From Trogon surrucura (Eukaryota; Chordata; Aves; Trogoniformes; Trogonidae), in contig CM036618.1 of NCBI GenBank assembly GCA_020746105.1, positions 46,220,514 to 46,284,513 of the forward strand: a DNA stretch of 64,000 nucleotides. The letters run 5' to 3'. The stretch's first letter is position 1. Every line of letters starts with the position of its first letter. This document shows positions 1 through 12,142 of this stretch, in pieces. Position numbers and translations under genes: made by a program. Below the pieces are notes generated by a model, which was not told where the DNA came from, did not search any database, and was given only the letters and a program-made list of their open reading frames with translations.

Positions 1-475
1 AACAGGACGATCAGTGAGCAGGTGAAAAATGGGTGCAGGAGTGGGAGATGGTGGGGCTGGACCACACATAACAAGCAGTGTGAAAGAGAAAAAAATGCTT
101 TTTTGGTCCTCAAATCTGAGAAGAAACACTTGCTCTTTGAAGGAGGTAGTAAACTTGAGGCATGTAAGGTGTTATAGAAGTTTTGACCCTGGCTGGTGGC
201 CAGGTGCTCACAACAGCTGCTCTCTCACTCCCTCTTCACAGCCAGATGTGGGAGAAAATATAACAAAGGGTCTATGGTTTGAGATAAGGATGGTGAGATC
301 ACCTGCAGCTACTGCTCCTGGCAAAGCAGACTCAATTTTGGGGAAATTAGCTAAATTTATTTAATAATCAAAATCAGAGATGAGTAACAAGAAATAAAAC
401 AGATCTTAAAAATAAGGTCTTCTCCCCACCCCTTCCTTCTTCTCGGGCTTAACATCAATCCCAATTTATTCACCT
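1..475. other. Unique sequence, no gene recognised
   Basis: No family or repeat is recognisable here. A pyrimidine-rich stretch ending in CAG near 216-240 looks like a splice acceptor, but no matching donor follows, so no exon is called. Confidence 0.5.
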
Positions 476-1291
476 CCCCCACCTGAGCAGCACAGGGGGA
501 CAGGTAATGAGGGTTGAAGCCAGTTCATCTGATGTTGTCTCCACCACTGCTTCTTCCTCTGTGGAGGACTCCTCACTCTTCCCCTGGGCCATTGTGGGGT
601 CCCTCTTACGGGAGACAATCTTCACACACTTTCTCCAATGTGAGTCCTCTAATGAGAGAAAATTCGTCACAAACTGCCCCAATGTGAGTCTCTCCATGGG
701 ATGCAGTCCTTCAGGGGAAACTGCTCTAGCGTGAGTCCTCTGCCGTGTCACACAAGTCCTGCCAGCCAGCCTGCTCCAACGTGGGCTTCTCTCTCTCCAC
801 AGGCTACAGGTTCTGGCAGGAGCCTGCTCCAGCACAGGCTTCCCATGGGTTCACAGCCCACTTCAGGAATCCACCCACTGCAGCATGGGGTCCTCCATAG
901 GCCACAGGTGGGCATCTACACCCCTGTCACCTCCATGGGCTGCAGGGAGACAGCCTGCCTCACCATGGTCTTCACCACAACTCAGGGGAATCTCTGCTCC
1001 GGCACCTGGAGCACATCCTCCCCCCCACTTCACCAGTCTTGTGTCTTCACATACTTTCATTCCCCTCTCTCTCTGCCAGTTGTTGTGTGGCACAGTCCCT
1101 TTTTCTACATTTCTTAAATATGTTTTCACAGAGGTGTTCCTGTCCTATCATTACTGATACGCTCAGCCTTGGCCAGTGGCAGGTCCGTCTTTGGAGCTGT
1201 CTGGTATTGGCTCTATCAGACCTAGGGGAAACTTCTAGAAGCTGCTAGAAGCTCACCTTCCACTAAAATCTGGCCAGGCAAACCCAACACA
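476..1291. mobile_element. Retroelement-like avian interspersed repeat (possible ERV/LTR origin)
   Basis: This block is much richer in G+C and CpG than its surroundings. It opens with a run about caring 'ttgtctccaccactgc'-type sequence, contains repeated short phrases (tgctccaacgtggg, ccatgggctgcag) and ends near aaacccaacaca at about 1291. From memory, this sequence type occurs in many copies in bird genomes, probably derived from an endogenous retrovirus. I cannot assign the class, orientation or LTR limits, and no gag, pol or env reading frame is visible. The short ORFs on both strands are not convincing as genes. Confidence 0.55.
630..900. repeat. Degenerate tandem array, about 50-bp period
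   Basis: A phrase of the type ccaacgtggg / ccaatgtgag recurs at about 635, 679, 726, 776, 829 and 880, with spacings of 44-53 bases. Units are diverged, and the phrases between them (ccatggg, tgcag, ttcaggg) also partly recur. The array lies inside the retroelement-like repeat. Confidence 0.6.
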
Positions 1292-1718
1292 GGTGTCTAC
1301 AGGGTGAGACTGAGCTAGATCTTATAGCTAGGTGAGGCACCCATCCGAGTTTTTTCATACACAGGAAATTGAAGAGTTCTTCTCTACTTAGTCTCTTCCA
1401 GATGTAAATATGTTTCCGAAATACAGACTTTAAGAGACCCCAATAATTAAAAGCAGTGCTAACAGATAATGAATGTTCTAATTATTTTATCCACATTAAA
1501 ATACCTTACTAAACCTTACATAGGTATGAAAGGGTGAATAAACAATAAATATCAGCCTGTTGCAGATATACCATTCATATATTCATCGAACAATTCGAGT
1601 TATTTGGCACTAAAAGTCTAATGATCTCTTTGTTTCAAATTTGGTCCTTTATAAAAGAAATTATAATGACATTTTTAGTTTGATGCCAAAAGATGGAATT
1701 TATAGAACGAGTGTATAT
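1292..1718. other. Unique AT-rich sequence, nothing recognised
   Basis: No gene, repeat family or clear structure is visible in this stretch. Confidence 0.5.
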
Positions 1719-1932
1719 CATAGAATCATAGAATAGCTTAGGTTGGAAGGGACCTCAGAGGTTATCTAACTCAACCTTCCTGCCATGGGCAGGGACACCT
1801 CTCAACTAGACTATGTTGCTTAGGGCCTCATCCAACCTGGCCTTGAACATCTCTAGGGAGGGGGCATCCACAACTTCTCTGGGCAATTTATTCCAGAGTC
1901 TTACCACCCTCACACTGAAGAATTTCAATTCC
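1719..1932 (-). mobile_element. CR1 LINE 3' fragment
   Basis: The left edge carries the reverse complement of the CR1 tail (catagaatcatagaat), followed by ggttggaagggacct and the C-terminal coding remnant. On the minus strand this reads a variant of the conserved CR1 ending [11 protein letters not shown]...SLEMFKARLDEAL. Only the last part of ORF2 and the short 3' UTR remain; similarity fades after about 1932. It is 5'-truncated, as most CR1 copies are. Confidence 0.9.
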
Positions 1933-3914
1933 TTTCTTTGCTGTTTTTGTAGGAGCAGTAATTCCCTATTAATATTTTTAATAAAATCTAAAATCACTAT
2001 TATTATAAAGACATTATCATTATGCCAATAGTACTGTAAAAGAATCACATCTCTGATAGATATGTTAAATAAGCCCAGTGGGAAAAGATACAGAGGCCGA
2101 ATTGCTACCATATGTCAAATGAAATCACCTGGGTGACCTTGTAAGAATGGCTAAGACCATGTTCGAGACCCTGTGACTTGCTGAGTAGTACAGCTGAATT
2201 CAGGTATTATTAACATAAGGTTTAATAAAGTTGCCTGACCATGGTCAATTTGCTCTTTTGAGTCTTTCAAAAAAAATTTCCATAATTACCAAAGCTCATA
2301 GGCCCTAGGGCTTAAAAATGACCTCTTGTTTGTTTTCAGTGAAAAACAGTAGAGGCAGGGAATCAATTTAAATCAATATTTTCAGTAGAATTGAATAGAG
2401 AATTTACCAGAATGCCTTCTGTCTTGCGTTTTAGTATGTGGATCCCCAAATACACTTGCATATATGCAAACGCACCTCCTCTTGACTTTAGCAAGGGGTG
2501 TCAAATAAATCTAAACTTGCCGTACAGAGTCCAGCTACATTCCTAATCAACTTGAGGAAAGGTTTTCTACTGACCACAATGGTGACAGCACTAGCTCTAC
2601 ATTGCACACACTTCTTACCAAGTCCTCAGTTTCACAAAGCAGTGAGAAACTCCTAAAAAAAATCAACCCCTGAGTGCTCGCTTTTTTATAATTAACCTAG
2701 TGACAGCACTGCACTGTATGTTTGAGGGTCTAGACCAAAAGTTCTAGTTCTGTTAGACACTATGTCTCCTGGATTTGTTTAGAGCTCACTGATACCAGCA
2801 GAAGAACAAGTTGGGAAGAGGAGTGGGGAGTGGCAAACATCTGGCCTACTCTTTAATAACAATATTTCCTGTCCTTAAAATTGTGCTCTTTTATATTTCA
2901 GATTTTTTTTCATGGTTTGCTGCTGCATCCTAAAATAAGTTCTTGTGAATGGGGGAAAAGAAGGCGTTCATCTAATTGAAATTATGTTCAACATTTAAAA
3001 CTAATTGTCTTTTTCAATACTGAGAAATAACTAACAAATACTCAATTTAATTACCCAGTATTCCAAAATGTCCTTTGAATAATGACAGTGCTCTAGGGCC
3101 TTGAGTTTAGGCCATTGAAGTGCCCTTTCTGCCCAACTACCCAATGCATGCTTTAGGGAGACTCCTATTTTTTGCTGATTAGCAAACCTCTATAATCTAT
3201 CTGGGAATACAAGTGACATCTTTTTTTGAGTATCCAGGACCCATGACCTCAGGGAGATGTGCTGTGTCACAAGCTTGACTGATAGAAAGGCAATATTCCT
3301 CCTTCAGACTCTAATTGGAACTACTCAGTGCAGCTGAAGAATTGAGCAACTCCTTATTATTCCATTTAATGGCCTTTTTGCATTTACAAATCATTTATCA
3401 GAATCATCCCCAAATGAAAAATGATAATAATAGCAAGAATATTTGGCACAATATGTTTGGCTTGTTATCCAAAGGCTTTGTATGGAGGCACCGAAGTACA
3501 GGGGATGATGTCATACCCTGGAGAGGGTGCAAAAGGGGAATCATTCTTGATTTCTGGCTGACTTCCCAGGCTTTCTCTTGGTCCTCTTCTACCGGAATCT
3601 GTCACAGTGCTTTCTGTCACAGTTGTAAAATACTTTCGGAGAAACATAAAGTTTTTATGAGAAGAATGATAAAAGAGATGATTTATTCGAGGGCTGGGGG
3701 TTAATATTTGCACCGGTGGGCTGACTCTGAGAATTAAAAAGAAAAAAAAAGAGATTGAGTAAGAAAGTCAGAGTCCTTTACTTACCCTTGCAGTTATTCA
3801 GAAGACACAGAAGCACAAACTCTCCTATTCAAAATTTAAGATACTGAGCTACCTTCACGGGATTCTGAACATGGTGAGTTTCTTGGTGGATAGAGTCCAA
3901 TGCTGATGATCTCT
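1933..3914. other. Unique AT-rich sequence, nothing recognised
   Basis: No gene or repeat family is recognised. The ORFs here are short, lack family features and overlap on both strands. Confidence 0.5.
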
Positions 3915-4149
3915 GAAAGGGAAGGGGAAGGGGAAGGGGAAGGGGAAGGGGAAGGGGAAGGGGAAGGGGAAGGGGAAGGGGAAGGGGAAGGGGAAGGGGA
4001 AGGGGAAGGGGAAGGGGAAGGGGAAGGGGAAGGGGAAGGGGAAGGGGAAGGGGAAGGGGAAGGGGAAAGGGCAGGGCAGGGCAGGGAAGGGAAGGGAGGA
4101 AGGGAGGAAGGGAGGAAGGGAGGAAGGGAGGAAGGAAGGAAGGGAGGAA
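3915..4149. repeat. Polypurine satellite: (GGGGAA)n then (GGGAGGAA)-type repeats
   Basis: Positions 3915-4071 are 157 consecutive purines. Within them GGGG tracts occur every 6 bases from 3924 to 4062, 24 in a row with AA spacers. After a short GGGCA-type interruption (4072-4082) a second pure purine run at 4083-4149 follows an 8-base period. ORFs across it (Glu-Gly on plus, Pro-Leu on minus) are repeat artefacts. The sequence could form G-quadruplexes or triplex DNA. Confidence 0.97.
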
Positions 4150-7100
4150 TGTAAAAGCTGTGTTTAAAATCACAATTTATTGTATTTCAAATTCAGACAC
4201 TGCTGATGAGAGATCTCCTAACCCTCAAAGACACTGGGTATAGCAGCTCATGCCTTCTGGCATGAGCAGCCTCTACAGAATCACTTATCCTTTTTTAACA
4301 AACAGGACTGTCTCAGAGACAGAATATTTTTCCTCCATGTGTTTGCCCTTTTCGTATAATATTTACTTAAAGCCACCTAATGTGAAATGTCATTGAGGTT
4401 TTGAGTAACTTCTGAAGAATGGGAACATTAAGATACTAAAACTGCATGCTGTCAAAAACTATCTTAAGTGGTCTGGTTCATCAAATAATACAGTAAGTAG
4501 AATTGAATTTAGAGGACTTCTTATTTTATGATGAACAAGGGAAGACTCTAATACCTGTGATGGGTTTTTTGGTTTTGTTTTGTTTGGGTTTTTTTTGAGG
4601 AAGGACAGTCTCTCCTAGTTCTTGAAGTTTATTAAAGCTTTAAGCAGTCAGGTTATTACTGTCAGTTTCAAGAAAGGAAAGAGCTACTGAAGTAAAATTA
4701 ATTTATTGAATAGAATTGTTTTGCCCCAGGGGAATAACATCACCATTTAATTTAATTTCCCCATCATATTGTCTCATTTGCAGAGGAAAAAAAAGTAACT
4801 TTTCTTTTTAACAGAGTGAAGTATGTTATGCTGAATGGTGAATGTGTCCTTACAGTTTTCCCTTGTTTTAGATTATCAGTTGTCATAAGAACATTTCAGA
4901 CTCCTTGTGGAATATACTTAGTGTCTTTTTTGAAAATACAGAATTGTAAAAATTCTCTCAAAGATCCAGTCATGAGCCTTTTGGCTGATGGCTGTACTTC
5001 CATTGACACATTTTGATTTGGATCAAGTCATAGGGGTGGAGAAAATGGAAAACAATGTATTAAGTGTTAGAAAATACAGCTGGACCATTTACCAGTCTGT
5101 CCAGGATGCCTTCAGTATCCCAGGCAACCTGACCTTGTTCATCTGTAATGAAATTCGCAGACCCAGGTGGGAAATTGGTGAACAGCTCAGTGGGATGGGA
5201 TTTATTTATAATTTTGGAGCTACTCTGTCAAATCAATACATTGCCAGGTCCAGCCTCAGTGGAGGTAGAGGGCTTTTAGTTACAACCTTTCAACCACCTG
5301 TTTGGCCAAAGTACTATTATTTCACATGTTTTAGGCAGTTAAATTGTATGCACCTCCTTCAGAAGACATAAAATTGTTACTGTCTTTACTTAATTTGTTG
5401 AAAGAAAAACAGTTTGCACTTCAGTTAACTGCCCCCATAAGGAGTAAAACTGTGGAAATGATTTATGGCAGACTTTGATTGAGCAACTCCTTAACACTGT
5501 ACCAGCCTCCTCAGTTCCTTCCTCCTTTCTGACAGTATCACTGTACATTGCAGAGGTTATTAAAAGCAGAATACAACAACCATGATATATTACAGTCTCT
5601 TCAATAGATGCAATTCCCAGAGAAAAGAAAATGCAACAGAATGGGAGGTTTGCAATATAGTCCTGTGTACACTGTGAAGAAATTTAAATTGCTGAAGTGA
5701 CCGGATTTGCTGTTGGTTCTACTACTATGTTCCCACCTCCTCCCCTCACTCTGTGAATTGACCTGTTGTGTTACAAAAGTTTATATTCTTTGCTTTGGTA
5801 CCTGACCCACACCAGCTTCAAAGCTAGAAGTGACTGTTGTCTTTTACCATAGATTCAAAGGGCCAAACAGTTTTAGGTACCTTCTGCAGCGTGCTGTATG
5901 CCCACGGAGGGTTATAAGGTTAAGGTGAAGTACCAAGAGCCAAGATAAATTAATCAAGCCTTAACATTTAAACTTCAAGGGAATTCAGTCACAGCACAGT
6001 CAAAAGCTAATATAACTGTTTAGAAGACTAATTGCTGTACAGACTTTGTGTGCCCAATAGCTGCGGATTCAGAGGTACCCACGAGAGAACTTGCTGGCCA
6101 CGCGTGCAGCAGGAGGGGGGATGGTCACTGCATTCTGAAATGTTCTTTCCCATACACTCCCTAAACTAGATTTTAGATGTGAGGGGGGATAAGCTAAGGG
6201 GAGTTAATACCTGGGAGATATCCTTGTGTTAGTCAGGGAAGTTGTGAGCAAACATAGGACTCCCTTTGGGAGTCTGGTTCCCCATAACAAAAGCAACTGT
6301 GCTACCTTTCAGTGACAGCGATAACAAGCAGAGGTCAACCTCCCTCTGAAAAGTGGCTGCCAAAAGAAAGATCGCTCTTCCAGAAAAAAAAAGAAGTTTT
6401 AGAAATCCTTAGGGCAAAACAGAAACGGCTTCTGCTACTTAAGCAGTTCCTGATTATTAGCTTTCTTGTTTGATTATTTCAAGTAATAAGCACAAAGGCA
6501 GAGATTACAGTCTGTTGATACAAACATAGTTTTTTTCAAAATACGTGCAAACAGCAGAGACTTTTTGAGAAGTTTTGTTTTGTGTGTTTTTAACAGTAGA
6601 ACTGAAGTCCAGGCAGTGAGTCAGTCACAAACTCTCTATTTGACATGATCTAATTTTTTTTCAGTTTACCTTCCCTTGTCACATGAATGGGAACTATTAC
6701 CAGTAAAAGCCTTAATTTCTTAAAGCTGTTGTTTTGTTTTGTTTTGTTTTTATTAATAATGCTCTGCTATTTACTAAAGCAAATTAGACTCTTCCAAGGT
6801 CCCCAAAGAGGAGGAGCAGCATCAGGGGCCAGTACTCCCAGTGTGATGGGGGCAGGTGCGGTGCACGATTGAGATCGTGGCTATTTGGTTGGACATGGAG
6901 TAGCCCTTATGGCCTCTGTGTAGAAGGACAGCTTTGCCCTAAACAGCATTGATGAAATGACCTCCATCTTGGCTGACATCTGTGACCTTCCAAGGTAAAA
7001 GCTTGAGAATAACAGTTTCAGAAATACCTAAAGAAACTTCAGGGCAGTTTTTGAGCAGTATCTAAGGACAGAGCTAAAGGATCAGATTCTGTGCATTGGC

Positions 7101-7184
7101 ATCATATATATTCTATCTGTTTTAACACAGGAAGGGTGCACTTCACACTCAACAGTAAGGTACAGCTTATGTTTCTTTTACATC
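4150..7184. other. Unique sequence, no gene supported
   Basis: No repeat family is recognised apart from a small GTTTT run at about 6729-6751. An ORF of 127 codons at 4988-5371 on the plus strand has no recognisable domain and no convincing splice context, so it is not called as a gene. Confidence 0.45.
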
Positions 7185-8545
7185 AGCAAGGACAAGAAGG
7201 AGGACCCCAGGAACTACAGGCCAGTTACCTTGATCCCAGGGAAGGTGATGCAGCAGCTAATTCTGGAAACCGTTTCTAGGCATATGAAGGACAAGAAGGT
7301 GATTTGGAGCAGTCAGCATATATTTACAAAGAGGAAATCATGCCTGACAGACTTGATAGCATTCTGCAATTAGTTGGATAGCTTGGTGGGTGAGGAAAGA
7401 GTAAGTTATACTGTCTGTAAATTATATTATCTGTTTTGACTTCAGCAAGACTTTTGACACCATCTCCCACAGCATCTTCAGAGACAAACTAATGAATTAT
7501 GATCTAGGTAAGGGGACAGTGAAGCTGAATGGCTGGGCTCTGAAGTTTGTGATCGCCACCATAAAACCCAGATGAAGATTAGTCAAGAGGTGATAGTCAA
7601 GAGGTGATTAGTCAAGAGATCACCCGAGAGGTGATACTGGGCCAATACTGGTCAATATTTCGTTAACGACATGGATATCAGGACAGAGTGCACCATCAGC
7701 AAAATTTCAGATGATGATACAAAACTATGAGTACTGGTTGATACATAAAATGGCTGTGCTGCCATTCTGAAGGACCCAGACAGACTGGAGAAATGATCTG
7801 ACAAGATCCCATGGTGTTTAACAGAGAAAAATGCAAAGTCTTGCTCCTGGGTCATATCATCCGGAAAGGACCTTTGCAAAAAGAGACTTGGAGGTCCTGG
7901 TAGACAAGTTGGACATGACCCAGCAATGCACTCTTGCAGCAGAGAGGACCAAAAACCTCATAGACTACATTAGGCAAAGTATTGTCAGCAAGATGAACAA
8001 GGTGATCATTCGTCTCTGCTCAGTCCCCATGAGACACATCAGGTGTGCTGGGTACACATATGGGCTCGCCAGTACAAGGGAGGAAGGGACATACTGGAAC
8101 ATATCCAGAGAAAGGGCACAGAAGAGTTGAAGGGGCAGTATCATCTGACATACAAGGACAGGCTGAGAGAGCTGGACTTGTTCACCATGAAGAAGAGAAA
8201 GCTCAGGGGAATCTGATCAATATGTAAAAATATCTGATGGGACAACATAAGAAGGTAAAGCCAGATTCTCTTTAGTGATATCCAATGACAGAACAAGTAT
8301 CAGTGGGCACAGATTGAAAGACAGGAAATTCCATTTAAACAAATATGTATATATGCACATATATTGGGAGGGTAACTGGGCACAGAAACAGGTTGCTGCA
8401 GTCTCCATCCTCCTAGATTCTCAAAATCTGACAGGACACAGCTCTGGGCAACCTTCTCTAGGAGACCGTGTTTTGAGCAGGGTAGTGGGCAAGACGTCTC
8501 CAGAGGTCTTGTCCCATCTCAGCCTATTTATTGTTATTCTCTCAC
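7185..8545 (+). mobile_element. CR1 LINE, long but heavily decayed copy
   Basis: The order of CR1 ORF2 landmarks is preserved on the plus strand. They are a remnant of the NYRPVSLxxxPGKVM segment near 7205-7255, a 'dfSKTFDTISHSI'-type motif A near 7435-7475, a degraded SDDDT-type motif C near 7705-7725, the KRDLEVLVDKLDMTQQC block near 7875-7930, the LRELDLF block near 8160-8200 and a degraded 3' end (ctgggcaacctt, ccagaggtc) to about 8545. Many frameshifts and stops make it non-functional. The divergence suggests an older insertion than the copies at 30-32 kb. Confidence 0.88.
7577..7632. repeat. Short tandem repeat inside the decayed CR1
   Basis: The phrase gattagtcaagaggt occurs at 7577-7591, as a 14-base variant at 7592-7605 and again at 7606-7620, with a weaker fourth part to 7632. 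It sits where the CR1 normally carries motif B coding sequence, so the expansion disrupted the element after insertion. Confidence 0.8.
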
Positions 8546-11500
8546 AGATGCCTAATTTGTCTTTAGCAATTTGAATTTCTTAAGCTTTTAAATAGATGCA
8601 ACTGGTAAGACATGCATGGCTGTCTCTCAAGCGATATTAATAATGCAATATTAATTACAGAGTTTATTTCATTCCTTGGTCCCCCTGTTGCAGTCTGAAA
8701 CCTCTCTGTATGGGTACTAAAAGTAATGGGAGATATTGAGCGGCTCCTATCAGTGTAAAAATACCATCATTGCAACTGACAAGGTTTCACAAGAGTCTTT
8801 GGTTATGATGTACAGATACTTCTTGAATAACCTTCTGTCTGCCCTCTCATGGATGGTGGATGCTTCTTCTGGAAGGAGTTACCCTTTGTACAAGTACGGG
8901 CAACTTGTGTCCGTGGAAACATCCATTGTGCCTAAGTGGTTTGAATATAGCATGTGCTTGAAAAAAAAATGACAGGGTAGTGAAAAGAAATTGGTGTAGT
9001 TTCTATTCAGCAACAAAGCAAAGCTCTGTCACCTGTACTGCAAAGTAAACTTTTCAACGAAGTAAAGAGAGAACCTTCAAAGCTGTTATTAGCATCTGAA
9101 ATAGGAAGGAGAAAAACTCTGGAGCACTACAAGTGAAAGTATCTCCTAGAAATGTACTTTAAGAAAAGAAATATAAGAATCTTGATCTTGTAAATAACAA
9201 GGCTCAATATTTAACACAATGGGGGGAAGAAAGCTAATACAACATACTTTAAAAAGTTAAGCTGAAAATTTTAGAGGGATAGATGGTGGGAGTTCACACC
9301 CATTTGGAGACAGCAGGGAAAATTAGCTCCAAAAGCACAGTGAGGCTAGTTACTGGTTATTGCTGAAATGGAATGACTCTTAAGTAGCACTAAAAGCTTC
9401 AGTTAAAAATTTCATTGTGTTTAAATGGACAACTAAAGCTTCAGAGAAATTGGGTTGAAGTAAATGGAGAGGTTCCCAGCTGTGTTCACTGGCAGATCAC
9501 CAGAAGGATAAAGAAGGGAAAGATTACCATTTGTACATTGCATTAAATTGCATAACATCAAATTGTCCCCATCTTATCCCAAAAAAAAAGACATTGAAGA
9601 AAACCAGAGTGGGGCTTTTATCATGGCATCCAGTTTAAGGAGTAAAGACATGATTAATACCAAACAGCAAGGTGGGGGAAAGGTAATGTATTATGTAATC
9701 ATATGGAGGTTCATAGCCAACTGAGGTGACGTTAGTCATATACATTAACAAAAGTACGTATGCACCTTGAACAGTTGTGTGGGGTGAAATTTCTTCAGAA
9801 ATATTATCAGATAAGACTGTGTGCTGCAAGATAAACTTCTATAAAGACATTGCTTTTCACAGGAAAAGGGCTGTACATTCCACAGGATGCAGAGTTCTGC
9901 TCCCAAGTGCGCTTGCCATTGAAATTGCTACTTGATTTTTGCTTATTTATTTACTTTTCAGCCAAGGTGAAAGTACCCATGCTTTCAGTAGAGACCTTTT
10001 ATTTTTTTCTTTTTTTTTTACTAATCTAATTTAAGAAAAAAAAGGAACTACTTTCTACGTAGCTGCTTTAAAACTAATGGGGCGTCAGTGTAACTCACTA
10101 CATGAGAGACATCATTTTCTTAGATAGAGCAAGAGCTGGGTTAGATAGAAAAACTTTATGGGACTAAAGATCCACAAAAAAAATTACACTGTTTGCTCCC
10201 AAATGACTATATTACCTTGGTAGCACTAGTTTAGCACTGTAATGTAACTAGTAGGATTTCCTCAGCTGTGTCCCCATTTTTCTAATTCACTAAACAATGA
10301 GGATAAAATGCTATGAGGATAAAAAATGCTATGAGGATAAAAAACTATTTCCATCTTGTCAAAAAAAAAAAAAAAAGAAAAAAGAATTGTCAGTGGATTG
10401 AGCTGGAAGTATCCTGTGATGGAAAATACGAATGATAGTGTATCTTAATTTTTTTTTCTTCCCCCCATTAAAATTTACATGTGCTTTTGAATCAGGTAGG
10501 ACTGAACTAAACTGTGTCTATTTCTCAAGCACAATCTGTTGTATTTGTCTAGATACTAAACAAAGCAAAGAGCATGCTGTACTTTTTTTCTGCTTCCTTG
10601 TCTGAAGAGCAAAGCATAGATACAGCCTCCAAGGCACCCCAGTATGTCTAATTTGCACACTTCATTGCAACAGAGCCAAGCAGTGATCCTCACCTTATTC
10701 AGAACCAAGATAGATAACAAATCAAAATAGCAGTGTTACCTTGAATCTCTGCATTTTCTACCTCTGCATCCCCCTGTACAACTCTGAACTCCCAACATTA
10801 GAGGGATGACACACTTACTGAAGAAAAGAGATGGCTGAAGGACTGGCAAGCAATTTTTTTGCACAACTTATGCTCCTACTTGCGGATGCAACGTCTGCGA
10901 ATAGTTCTTTCAATTAAGAACAGCTCTAGCCTTAGAAGCCAGGAATGCTCCTGTGCTAAACCCAGAACGGGATGCACGGAACAGTACTCTGCTCTAACAA
11001 GACACCAACTTGCAAAGCACCTTGGCATGCTTGTAGGTCTAAAGTTGCACTCGTAACATGCTTGTGGGCCCCAAACAAATTTAACTTGTTATTGTTAACT
11101 GTCTCGTACAGCCAAAATTAGACTAAGTCTTTCTAGTATTAGTGAATTTATATATAAATCTGAGCTTGTGCATGTGCATCTGCGTGTATGTTCAGGGAAA
11201 ATACTATAATGACAGTAAATCTGCTCTCTCAGGCAGGATAATCTCGGGGATTTTTAAAAAATTTCCAGCTTGTGTCTTGTAATTATTATCAAACAATTGA
11301 GGAGCCAGTAGCTCCCAGTGGTGGGGTTTGTGAGCATTTGACAGCAACCGCTTCCATTTTTACTAAGAGATAAACAACAAATTCCTTCTGGAGTCTGGAG
11401 CTGCCATGGAATCTTGGCAAATATTAAATCACAGAAAAGTTAATGTGCAATAGCCACCTTCACTGCATCAAATGTTTTCTACATATTTTTCCCCTTATTC

Positions 11501-11708
11501 AAAAGCATTATTATTTCAGTACCTAGAGCATTAAATTCCTGTATTAATTCTTTTCTTAATTTGTCTGTGTTTGATATAGTATCTATTTTTAATTATCAGG
11601 AGTCTTATTTAATTTTTACTTCATTAAAAATTACATATGGAATTGTACACGTACTCATCTCTTCTACATGTGAGAAGATGCAATATTCTGTTAGCTGGAA
11701 ATAGTCAA
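8546..11708. other. Unique AT-rich sequence, no gene supported
   Basis: Nothing recognisable as a gene or family. It contains poly-A and poly-T runs (about 10005-10018, 10360-10376) and one local tandem repeat listed separately. Confidence 0.45.
10297..10346. repeat. Three-copy tandem repeat, 16-18 bp
   Basis: Units begin atgaggataaaa at 10297, 10313 and 10331 and differ mainly in the length of the A run. It is a recent local duplication with no coding context. Confidence 0.85.
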
Positions 11709-11935
11709 TTAAAATGTTCAGTGCATAAACACAAAAATGTTTTCCCTTATCAAAGATAATACAGAAGAAGGATGGTCTTGTGGTTAAAATGTTCAGTGCA
11801 TAAATACAAAACACTGCTTCTCAACAAACATAATAGAGAAACCTTATGATTAAACAGAGGGAGGTAAGCCATCACAGCTGCATTCCTGGTTCTGCTAGAA
11901 ACTTCTGATATGGCTTGTGGCAAGTTACGTGCAGA
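11709..11935 (+). mobile_element. Ancient MIR/CORE-SINE-like remnant with a duplicated 5' part
   Basis: The sequence ggatggtcttgtggttaa resembles the tRNA-derived head of amniote SINEs. It is followed by cattcctggttctgctag, gaaacttctgatatggc and ttgtggcaagttac, matching in order the MIR-type phrases for 'attcctggctctgcc', 'acttcctgtgtg' and 'gggcaagtcac'. A 28-base segment is present twice (11709-11736 and 11784-11811, one mismatch), so the head region seems to have been duplicated in tandem with a period of 75 bases. The family assignment is from memory. Confidence 0.5.
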
Positions 11936-12142
11936 AGATTTTCAAGCTGAAGGAAAACGCGTGCCATGTCGGGAGCATGAGTGTTATTATTTTCTAGAAA
12001 CAACAGAATATGAGCAAATTTTCAACACCTCTCTGGCAAATTTCTGAGCGTTCATTGCTGTCTTGGTGTACTGATGTCACCTGTATAACAGTTCAGGGCC
12101 TTTTGGGAAGGTAGCAGGAAGTCACCTGTTGATAGACGTACA

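Noticed and set aside
3829..4173. Glu-Gly and Pro-Leu repeat proteins on the two strands
   Set aside because: They are translations of the (GGGGAA)n microsatellite and have no gene context.
4988..5371. 127-codon plus-strand ORF
   Set aside because: No domain, no convincing splice sites or promoter, composition like the flanks.
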